Positions 1 through 5,276 of a stretch of 5,959 nt of DNA are shown here, in pieces. Source of the stretch: Deltaproteobacteria bacterium. Its GTDB lineage: Bacteria; Desulfobacterota; Desulfovibrionia; Desulfovibrionales; Desulfovibrionaceae. Location: NCBI GenBank assembly GCA_020861205.1, contig JAJBSY010000123.1, positions 1 to 5,959 of the forward strand. The letters are read 5' to 3'. Each line of letters begins with the position of its first letter. The first letter of the stretch is position 1. The translations under genes were made by a program, and so were the position numbers. Below the pieces are notes generated by a model. The model worked only from the letters and a program-made list of their open reading frames with translations. It did not search any database and was not told the DNA's origin.

Positions 1-152
1 AGGGCATCCTTTCCCGTTCCCGATAGGATGTACAGAAGGCCTTGTGATCGGGGAAGGGAACGTGCCGTAGCCAGTCGCAACATTTTCAGCCGGGAGACGA
101 TCGCCGCCGCAATCGGCAATCCAAGAAGTAAAACCAGCTCTAAAACCACCAT
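1..152 (-). CDS. possible N-terminal part of a small membrane protein, runs off left edge
   Basis: A reading frame opens at an ATG (complement of 150-152) and stays open to the window edge, about 50 codons. The first 20 or so residues are strongly hydrophobic (VLELVLLLGLPIAAAIV), like a membrane anchor or uncleaved signal, followed by a basic segment (SRLKMLRLATARSLPR). A GGAA stretch lies 7 bases upstream of the ATG and could serve as a ribosome binding site; it sits inside a 10-base palindrome ATTCCGGAAT (159-168). The gap to the stop of the upstream same-strand fusion gene is only 48 bases with no terminator-like hairpin, so co-transcription is possible. Against it: third codon positions are visibly less GC-rich than in the other genes, a second minus-strand frame and one plus-strand frame are also open here, and I recognise no family. 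No function is proposed. Confidence 0.3.
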   Translation of the reverse strand, partial: MVVLELVLLLGLPIAAAIVSRLKMLRLATARSLPRSQGLLYILSGTGKDA

Positions 153-200
153 GATAACATTCCGGAATAGCTGCAGTGTTTGGGCGTGCGGGCGCGCTCC

Positions 201-3200
201 CTAGAGCAACGTCAATTGCTGTTCTTCGCGCTTCTGCTTGGCGACCAGGGCCGAGCGGCTGAGGATGCCCTGAGGCAAATCCGCCAGGAACCGCGAGGGC
301 TTTAGGCGCAAGTCCCTGCCGTACAGCTTCCGGTGCGCGGCGTGCGACAAAAACAGGCATTCCCTCGCGCGGGTAATGCCAACGTACAGCAAACGCCGCT
401 CTTCATCCAGGTCCGGCGGCGGCGCGTTCCGGTCGACCTGACCCGTGAGCATACCGGGACCGGCAAAGGGAACAAGGCCGTCCTCAAGGGCCGGGAGGAA
501 CACCGCCTTGAATTCCAACCCTTTCGCCGCGTGCAGGCTCATGATCTGCACCCGTTCGCTTTTGCTTTTCACCTGCTCCAGCTCGGTCTGCAAATGCACC
601 CAGTTGATGAGCCCCTGCCAGCCGCCGTATTCGCGGTACGCCCGGTCTAGGCCCTTGAACGCCGTGGACTGCCAGAACAGGGGATCGAAAAGATCCAGTT
701 TTTCAAAATACGCGGCTATGCCCGCCGGACCCCGCGCGAGGATGGCGTCGGAGCACGGCAACCGGTCCTCTTCAAGGCCGTCGGCAATGCCGATCATGCG
801 GCCGGCCTCCCGGATGAGGCGGGAGACGCGCTCGTCCATCCAGAATCCTTCCTCCTCGGGCACGGACGCGAGCAGACCCACGCGGGTCAGGGCCTTTTGC
901 AGCAAAGGCGCGAGAGACCGCATCCGCACGAGGATGGCGATGTCCGACGGGCTGTATTCGCCCGTTTCCGGCAAAACAAGCCCGGCTTCGCGAACCTGGT
1001 CGCGCAGGGTAAGACTGCTGCCGCCGATAAGCGCGCGCACCTGGGCGGCGACCCAGGCCGCTTCCGCGTCGGCGCCCGGCGCGTCAAAAAGTTGGATCCG
1101 CACCGCGTTTTCCGGGTCGGGGGCGCCATCCCGGGCCGCGATCAGCGTTCCGCAGGCGGAGGCTTCACCCAGCAGGGCGGAGGCCGCGTTCAGGATGGCC
1201 GGGGCGGAGCGGTAGTTTTCACGCAAGGTGATGATCTCGATACCCGGCCAGGCCGCCTTGAAAAAGGCCCGGGCCTCGCCGTGGGCGCCGCGGAACCCGT
1301 AAATGCTCTGGTCCGGGTCCCCGATGCCGAAGAACCCCCGGCCGTCCTTGGGCAGGATGGCCCGCAAGAGCGTCAGTTGCAGGTTGGAGAGGTCCTGGAT
1401 TTCATCCACCAGGATTTCCGACCACGGCGTGGTATACAACCCGCTCTGGATCTGCTCGAGCCAGAACTCGAGAAGGTCCGTATAGTCCGCTAGGTTCCAG
1501 CCGCCCTTCTGCCGGGAATAGCGCGCGTACATGTCGGCGAGTTCCTCGTCCAGGAGTTCGCGCTTCTCGCGGGCAAGCGACAGGGCGTCCCAGGCTTCCC
1601 GCAGGCGGGACCGGGGACGGTCGCCGTTGGCTTCGAAAAACACCCGGCGGGCGGCTTCCTCGCTGAGCAGGGTCGGCGCTTCGTCATGCGTTTTGTGCCA
1701 CAGTTCAAAGGCCAGGGCGTGCAAGGTATCGGAACGCGGCATCGGGGCGTCCGCGCTCACCTTGCCTTCCAGGGCCAGGCCGATGCGCTCGTCCATTTCC
1801 CCGGCGGCCCGGCGGGTGAATGTCACGGCAAGGATGTGCCGGGCGCTGACGCCCTTGTCCAGCAAGTACAGCACGCGCTCGACCAGCGTCCGCGTTTTGC
1901 CCGTGCCCGGCCCCGCAATGACGAGCACCGGTCCGGGACCGGCGGCCACGGCGGCCTCCTGGGCCGCATTTGTGCGCAAAGGCGCTTCAAGGGTGGCGTT
2001 TTCGCCCGGTGTGAAGGGCGTCAGCAACGTCTCGCCGGGCAAGGGCGGTTCCGGCGCCACTGCGGGGTGCACTGCCTGTTCCGTGCCTTGCGCGGCTTCC
2101 GCGCGCTTCCTGCCTTTACGGGAGGGCCGCTCGGCTTCCCTGCCGTCGAGCGTCAGGCCCACGGCCGACGGGGTGAAGCCGGTCAGGACGGACCCCCTGG
2201 TGAATTCGCGGCGCTCCTGTTCCGAAAAAACACGCACGACCCCATACTCACCGTCATACCCTCCCTCGCGGGAGACCAGCCCCTTGCGCATACGGTCAAT
2301 ACCTTCGCCGAGCGGCGGCATGTACCGGGAAAGTTCATCCGTGGGCACGGATTGCAGGATTTCCAGTTCCGAGCCGAACTTGGTCACAACCTTGGCGTAC
2401 AGGGCCGCGACCTTTTTGGATTTGGCGCCGCAGTCCAGGATTTCCGAAAGGATTTCCGGCAGCGGGATGAGCGAGGAAAATGTTTTGCCGTCCGCGTAGA
2501 CCGGCTCGAGCCGGTCCGCGAGTTCCATGACGCGGTAGAGCACGCCGACGGTCAACGGTTTGCCGCACACCGGGCAGATGCCGCCCAGTTCCCTGGTTTC
2601 GCGCGGGTCGCAGACCACGCCGCACTTGCGGTGCCCGTCCAGGTGGTATTTGCCTTCCTCGGGATAAAACTCCAGGGTGCCGTCGAAGACGGTTTCCGCG
2701 GGCAGGCCCTTGAGAGACCGGTAAATGCCGTCATAGGTGGCTGGGCCGGTAAAAAGGTTGGCCTCCCTCCCCAGGTTTTCGCCTGAATGGGCGTCGGAAT
2801 TGGAAACGAGCGTGAACCGGTCAAGGGAACTCCACAACCGGTTCATCTCCGGGTCCGAGGAAAGGCCGGTTTCCAGGGCGAAGACTTCGTGCGACAGGTC
2901 GCCGAAACATTCCTCGATGTCGTTGAACCCGGATTTGGAACCGAAAAGCGCGAACCAGGGCGTCCAAACGTGCGCGGGAACCAGAAACGCGTTGGGCGCG
3001 GTTTCCAGCACCATTTCCAGCAGGTCGCGCGAGTCGAGCCCCAGGATGGGCCGTCCGTCGGATTCCAGGTTGCCGACGGCCGCGAGTTTGGCGCTGAGTT
3101 TGTCGGCGGATTCAAAATCCGGGACGAAGACGAGGTTATGCACCTTGCGAACGGCACCGCCGCGTTTGTAGATGGAGCTGATCTCCGCCTGGAGCATGAA

Positions 3201-3470
3201 CAGGGGGGGCTTGCCCTCTCCGCCGGTATGCTCGGGCAGTTCCGCGTCAACGGCCCTGGTATCGCGGACCCTGTACAGGCCGGAATGTTCGTCGAACGCC
3301 AGGGCTTCCCGTAGTTCCTTTCGCCAGCCCGGATGCGTAAAGTCGCCGCTGCCCAGGACGTGCAGGCCTTTTACCCGCGCCCAGGCGGCCAGGTTGGCCG
3401 GGGTGAGCTTCCGGCTCGTGGCCCGCGAATACCGCGAATGGATATGCAAATCAGCCCGAAACTGTTTCAT
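201..3470 (-). CDS. endonuclease Q-like PHP nuclease fused to UvrD/Rep-type SF1 helicase
   Basis: The protein has 1089 residues. Residues 1-280 form a PHP domain with candidate metal ligands in D7-L-H9-I-H11, D43/H46 (SGDFTHP), E96, H111, H167, E200 and D226-A-H228. A zinc ribbon follows (C283, C287, C299, C302), then a helical segment to about 420. This matches endonuclease Q, which in Pyrococcus and Bacillus pumilus cuts 5' of uracil, hypoxanthine, xanthine and abasic sites. Residues about 436-500 are a basic, Pro/Ala-rich linker. From 496 the SF1A helicase is complete: Q-motif near Q504, Walker A AGPGTGKT (519-526), Ia (549-563), Walker B DEIQD (689-693), III GDPDQSIYGFRGA (717-729), IV NYRS (752-755), V (977-987), VI (1023-1036). 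At about 590 residues the helicase is more compact than UvrD or Rep (about 670-720). The ATG is supported by the DLHIH motif beginning at residue 7 and a weak AAAGG six bases upstream. It presumably nicks at damaged bases and unwinds from the nick; that coupling is inferred. No catalytic motif is missing. Confidence 0.95.
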   Translation of the reverse strand: MKQFRADLHIHSRYSRATSRKLTPANLAAWARVKGLHVLGSGDFTHPGWRKELREALAFDEHSGLYRVRDTRAVDAELPEHTGGEGKPPLFMLQAEISSIYKRGGAVRKVHNLVFVPDFESADKLSAKLAAVGNLESDGRPILGLDSRDLLEMVLETAPNAFLVPAHVWTPWFALFGSKSGFNDIEECFGDLSHEVFALETGLSSDPEMNRLWSSLDRFTLVSNSDAHSGENLGREANLFTGPATYDGIYRSLKGLPAETVFDGTLEFYPEEGKYHLDGHRKCGVVCDPRETRELGGICPVCGKPLTVGVLYRVMELADRLEPVYADGKTFSSLIPLPEILSEILDCGAKSKKVAALYAKVVTKFGSELEILQSVPTDELSRYMPPLGEGIDRMRKGLVSREGGYDGEYGVVRVFSEQERREFTRGSVLTGFTPSAVGLTLDGREAERPSRKGRKRAEAAQGTEQAVHPAVAPEPPLPGETLLTPFTPGENATLEAPLRTNAAQEAAVAAGPGPVLVIAGPGTGKTRTLVERVLYLLDKGVSARHILAVTFTRRAAGEMDERIGLALEGKVSADAPMPRSDTLHALAFELWHKTHDEAPTLLSEEAARRVFFEANGDRPRSRLREAWDALSLAREKRELLDEELADMYARYSRQKGGWNLADYTDLLEFWLEQIQSGLYTTPWSEILVDEIQDLSNLQLTLLRAILPKDGRGFFGIGDPDQSIYGFRGAHGEARAFFKAAWPGIEIITLRENYRSAPAILNAASALLGEASACGTLIAARDGAPDPENAVRIQLFDAPGADAEAAWVAAQVRALIGGSSLTLRDQVREAGLVLPETGEYSPSDIAILVRMRSLAPLLQKALTRVGLLASVPEEEGFWMDERVSRLIREAGRMIGIADGLEEDRLPCSDAILARGPAGIAAYFEKLDLFDPLFWQSTAFKGLDRAYREYGGWQGLINWVHLQTELEQVKSKSERVQIMSLHAAKGLEFKAVFLPALEDGLVPFAGPGMLTGQVDRNAPPPDLDEERRLLYVGITRARECLFLSHAAHRKLYGRDLRLKPSRFLADLPQGILSRSALVAKQKREEQQLTLL
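204..218 (-). other. C-terminal QLTLL, candidate beta sliding-clamp-binding motif
   Basis: The last five residues of the fusion protein (1085-1089) are QLTLL, after a charged segment (KQKREEQ). The consensus pentapeptide by which bacterial proteins dock on the DnaN beta clamp is QL(S/D)LF and variants, often at the extreme C-terminus of polymerases and repair proteins. Q, L and L at positions 1, 2 and 4 match and position 5 is hydrophobic. Archaeal endonuclease Q is reported to work with PCNA, so clamp tethering would fit. Clamp binding is inferred from a short match only. Confidence 0.5.
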
Positions 3471-3476
3471 GAAATG

Positions 3477-3481
3477 CCTTT
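3477..3481 (-). promoter_or_regulatory. weak ribosome binding site of the fusion gene
   Basis: Reads AAAGG on the minus strand, six bases before the ATG. It is a partial Shine-Dalgarno match, but the spacing is right and no in-frame start nearby has a better one, so it supports the start at 3470. Confidence 0.5.
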
Positions 3482-3535
3482 AGGGTCGCCCCGTTCCCCC
3501 CGCTCCCGAAACCGCCGCGTTCCGGTGGACCGCGA

Positions 3536-3550
3536 GAACAATGATTGTTC
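3536..3550. promoter_or_regulatory. perfect 15-base palindrome, candidate operator of the fusion gene
   Basis: GAACAATGATTGTTC is a perfect inverted repeat with 7-base arms around one central G. It starts about 7 bases downstream of the transcription start predicted from the minus-strand promoter, a classical repressor position. It is AT-rich against a GC-rich surround. The GAAC...GTTC ends recall LexA boxes of some bacteria, although the spacing differs from the Bacillus type (N4). The 7-1-7 layout with ACAAT arms recalls Fur/PerR-family boxes. The regulator cannot be named from the sequence. Confidence 0.5.
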
Positions 3551-3560
3551 CGTCTACGCC

Positions 3561-3582
3561 GGGAGTTTAGCAGAAACTTCCC
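3561..3582. promoter_or_regulatory. imperfect palindrome over the -10 element of the fusion promoter
   Basis: GGGAGTTT and AAACTTCCC form inverted arms separated by AGCAG. Eight pairs form with one extra T (3579) in the right arm. The left arm contains the -10 hexamer, so a protein bound here would block polymerase. Its sequence differs from the palindrome at 3536-3550, so two regulators, or chance, are possible. Confidence 0.3.
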
Positions 3583-3592
3583 GGTTCGCCAA
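3564..3592 (-). promoter_or_regulatory. sigma-70 type promoter for the nuclease-helicase gene
   Basis: On the minus strand, TTGGCG (3587-3592) is followed by exactly 17 bases and then TAAACT (3564-3569), with TGC directly before the -10 making an extended -10. Each hexamer matches consensus at four of six positions. The predicted start near 3557 gives a 5' leader of about 87 bases that includes the 3536-3550 palindrome. Confidence 0.5.
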
Positions 3593-3674
3593 TGCAATGC
3601 AGCGCCCCGGGGTCCGCCTTTCCCCTGATACGTTTATATCGGCGCCGGCGGCCCTGCCCGGCGGGCTGTCTTGG

Positions 3675-3754
3675 CGGCTGGCGGCCCGCGTCATGCCGGC
3701 GGGAAACCGCCCGGACGATGGACGCCATCGGTTCCACGCAGGGGCCGCCAGCCG
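3675..3754 (+). repeat. 13-base perfect inverted repeat closing a possible three-way-junction RNA
   Basis: The arms CGGCTGGCGGCCC (3675-3687) and GGGCCGCCAGCCG (3742-3754) pair perfectly. Four more pairs, GCGT (3688-3691) with ACGC (3736-3739), continue after a 2-base bulge. Inside lie two further perfect hairpins: GGCGG-GAAA-CCGCC (3698-3711), whose loop is a GNRA tetraloop on the plus strand, and CGATGG-ACG-CCATCG (3716-3730). Together 28 pairs form in 80 bases, in the shape of a closing stem with two branches. The plus strand is preferred only because of the GNRA loop. It could be a non-coding RNA, a DNA-level element or a chance product of GC-rich sequence. I recognise no known RNA family, and no T-run follows. 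Confidence 0.45.
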
Positions 3755-3757
3755 GGA

Positions 3758-3877
3758 AGCGCCTCAATGTGACTTCGGACAAGGAAGGCGAGTTCCGCGC
3801 GGGGAGTGAAGTGTATCAAAACATACATGAACCTCGCGCGGGCGAGCCCGGCGAAGCATCAAGCAAAGTGAGGCGCT
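3758..3877. repeat. 9-base inverted repeat enclosing a second structured segment
   Basis: AGCGCCTCA (3758-3766) pairs perfectly with TGAGGCGCT (3869-3877), enclosing 102 bases that contain the hairpin at 3794-3842. It begins four bases after the first structured element ends. A 9-base match alone could arise by chance at this GC content; its position beside the 13-base repeat is what makes it worth listing. Confidence 0.3.
3794..3842 (+). repeat. long hairpin with GC-rich base and AT-rich tip
   Basis: CCGCGCGGGG (3795-3804) pairs with CCTCGCGCGG (3832-3841), ten pairs with one G-T wobble. Above an asymmetric internal loop, TGTAT (3812-3816) pairs with ATACA (3823-3827) around a CAAAAC loop. 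The AT-rich tip stands out from the surrounding composition. Nothing downstream resembles a terminator T-run on either strand. Confidence 0.35.
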
Positions 3878-3891
3878 ACCGCCGGCCGGCC

Positions 3892-3920
3892 TTGAGATTC
3901 CGCCTTCCAAATGCTACACC
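3892..3920 (+). promoter_or_regulatory. promoter of the yhaO-like gene, predicting a leaderless transcript
   Basis: TTGAGA (3892-3897, five of six to consensus), a 17-base spacer and TACACC (3915-3920), preceded by TGC as an extended -10. A start 7 bases after the -10 falls on the A of the ATG at 3927. There is no Shine-Dalgarno-like purine run in the bases before that ATG, consistent with a leaderless mRNA. Confidence 0.5.
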
Positions 3921-3926
3921 TCTGCG

Positions 3927-5276
3927 ATGCCGCAATTTACCTTCATCCATGCCGCCGACCTGCATTTGGGCGCGCCGTTCAAAGGGTTGGACGAGGCCGC
4001 CACCGGCGCGCTTGCGCCCTCCCGCGGCAGGGGCAACCTGCTGGCCGAGGCGGGCTTCGCGGCCCTGAACCGCCTGGAAACGGCCTGCCTTGAAGCAAAC
4101 GCGGCCTTCCTCATCCTGGCGGGCGATATTTACGACGACAAGGACGGCGTGCTGCGCGCGCGCTTCGCCCTGCGCGACATGTTCCTGCGCCTGCGGGACG
4201 CCGGCGTGCGCGTCTTCATCGCGCACGGCAACCACGATCCTCTGCGGTCCGGCCCCCTGCCAGTTGCATGGCCGGAAAACGTGACCGTGTTCGGCAGGGA
4301 CGTCTCCTGCGAATGCGTGCGGCGCGGCGGCGTTCCCCTGGCCCTGGTGCGGGGAATCAGCCACGCGTCCACGCGGGAAACCGACAACCTGGCCCTGCGG
4401 TTCGCGCCCGGCTTGCCGGAAGGATCCGACGCCCCTTCCCTTTTCGCCGGCCCGCCCGACGATCTTCCTCCGGACATCTTCCAGGTCGCGGTCCTGCACT
4501 GCGCCGTCGGCGGCGCGGGGGAGGGGCACGCGCCCTATGCGCCCTGTTCCCTTTCCGACCTGACGGGCGCGGGCTTCGATTACTGGGCCCTGGGGCACGT
4601 ACACCAGGGCGGAACGCTCTGCGAAGCGCCCTTCGTGGTCTACCCCGGCAGCGCCCAGGGCTTGCACATCAACGAAACCGGCCCGCACGGCTGCTGCGTC
4701 GTCCGGGTGGACGGCAAGGCCTGCGCGGTGGAACGTCTGCCGCTGGCGCCGGTCGTGTGGGAGAAGCTGCCGTTTGCCGTGACCGAATCGGTTGCAACGA
4801 TCGACGGGCTCGAGGAGGCGCTCTGCGCCGCCCTGGAAGGGCGCGCCGACGCATTGAACGACGCGCAAGCGCTTTTTTGCCGGGTGATCCTGGAAGGCGC
4901 CACGGACCTTGACGCGGAACTGCGGCGGCCCGGCAGCCTGCAAACCCTGCTGGACAGGCTGCGCAAAGGGCTGTCGGCCGGCGGCGGTCCCGTGCGGGTA
5001 TGGATCAAGGATATCCGGCTGGCGACGTCCCCGGTTCGGGATTTCGCCGCCCTGGCGGACCGGGACGACCTTGTGGGCGAGGTCGTCCGCCTGGCCGCGT
5101 CCATGGCCGAAAATCCGGAAAAAGCCGCGACCGTCGTGGATCGCGCCCTGGCCCCCCTTTACGGAAACGCCAAGGTCAAGAAGGCCCTGGCCGGATCGGA
5201 GGACGGGCCGGTTCCCCCGTTGCTGGCGGAAGAAGCGAAAGCCCTGCTCTGCTCCCTCCTGGAAGGCGGCGAATAG
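3927..5276 (+). CDS. YhaO/SbcD-like metallophosphoesterase, DNA repair exonuclease subunit
   Basis: The protein has 449 residues and is predicted to be cytosolic. All five motifs of the calcineurin-like Mre11/SbcD fold are present in the N-terminal half: D11-L-H13 in the segment HAADLHLGAPFKGL, G66-D67-I-Y-D70, G101-N-H103-D104, H191 (VLHC), and G223-H224-V-H226, followed by YPGSAQG (239-245). These hold the two metal ions, usually manganese in this family, used for phosphodiester hydrolysis. The opening HAADLHLGAPFKGL is closer to Bacillus YhaO than to Escherichia SbcD. The C-terminal 170 or so residues are Leu/Ala/Arg-rich and helical-looking, the region that in relatives caps the nuclease and contacts the ATPase. 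The ATG is placed by the motif starting at residue 8 and by the promoter just upstream. It overlaps its ATPase partner by one base, a sign of translational coupling. The exact role (end resection, hairpin opening) is inferred from the family. Confidence 0.94.
   Translation: MPQFTFIHAADLHLGAPFKGLDEAATGALAPSRGRGNLLAEAGFAALNRLETACLEANAAFLILAGDIYDDKDGVLRARFALRDMFLRLRDAGVRVFIAHGNHDPLRSGPLPVAWPENVTVFGRDVSCECVRRGGVPLALVRGISHASTRETDNLALRFAPGLPEGSDAPSLFAGPPDDLPPDIFQVAVLHCAVGGAGEGHAPYAPCSLSDLTGAGFDYWALGHVHQGGTLCEAPFVVYPGSAQGLHINETGPHGCCVVRVDGKACAVERLPLAPVVWEKLPFAVTESVATIDGLEEALCAALEGRADALNDAQALFCRVILEGATDLDAELRRPGSLQTLLDRLRKGLSAGGGPVRVWIKDIRLATSPVRDFAALADRDDLVGEVVRLAASMAENPEKAATVVDRALAPLYGNAKVKKALAGSEDGPVPPLLAEEAKALLCSLLEGGE
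5261..5266 (+). promoter_or_regulatory. ribosome binding site of the ATPase gene, inside the yhaO-like gene
   Basis: GGAAGG lies nine bases before the GTG at 5276, within the last codons of the upstream gene. It supports the GTG as the start, along with the one-base stop/start overlap. Confidence 0.55.

Larger units (their letters stand above)
3471..3926. other. divergent intergenic region (456 bases), two promoters and a structured core
   Basis: No convincing gene lies here; overlapping frames are Arg/Ser/Pro-rich by-products of high GC. From left to right it contains the ribosome binding site, two palindromes and promoter of the minus-strand fusion gene (3477-3592), a GC-rich stretch with a short AT-rich island at 3629-3640, inverted-repeat clusters at 3675-3754 and 3758-3877, a 10-base palindrome GCCGGCCGGC (3881-3890), and the plus-strand promoter for the metallophosphoesterase (3892-3920). 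There is no T-run that would make any of the hairpins a Rho-independent terminator. Confidence 0.7.

Noticed and set aside
1..203. Plus-strand open frame from the left edge to the TAG at 202-204
   Set aside because: The translation is Arg/Ser-rich with no hydrophobic core or motif, and it runs into the end of the convergent fusion gene. The minus-strand frame is the more protein-like of the two, though still weak.
445..2786. Long plus-strand frames opposite the nuclease-helicase gene (445-1215, 1531-2499, 1686-2786)
   Set aside because: They lie entirely antisense to a gene with complete, recognisable motifs. Their translations are rich in Ser, Arg, Pro and Gly with no domain, as expected from the complement of GC-rich codons.
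2737..3314. Plus-strand frames 2737-3171 and 2787-3314
   Set aside because: Antisense to the PHP domain, with low-complexity composition and no recognisable motif or convincing ribosome binding site.
3605..3612. CCCCGGGG palindrome
   Set aside because: An eight-base GC palindrome is unremarkable at this base composition and has no positional relation to the promoters.
3633..3638. TATAAA on the minus strand as an additional -10
   Set aside because: A good -10 hexamer, but no -35-like sequence at 16-18 bases and no extended -10. The promoter at 3564-3592 is better placed.
3675..3877. Known RNA (tRNA, SRP, RNase P, tmRNA, 6S), REP element, or Rho-independent terminator
   Set aside because: None of the conserved sequences of those RNAs that I can recall is present, the GTAG lead typical of REP hairpins is absent, and no T-run follows any stem on either strand.
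3333..4068. Plus-strand frames 3333-3809 and 3592-4068 crossing the intergenic region
   Set aside because: Each overlaps a well-supported gene in another frame or strand. The intergenic part translates to Arg/Pro/Ala-rich sequence without family resemblance.
3876..4943. 355-residue minus-strand frame opposite the yhaO-like gene
   Set aside because: It is the complement of a gene with all five phosphoesterase motifs. Its product is Gly/Arg/Gln/Val-rich and unrecognisable.
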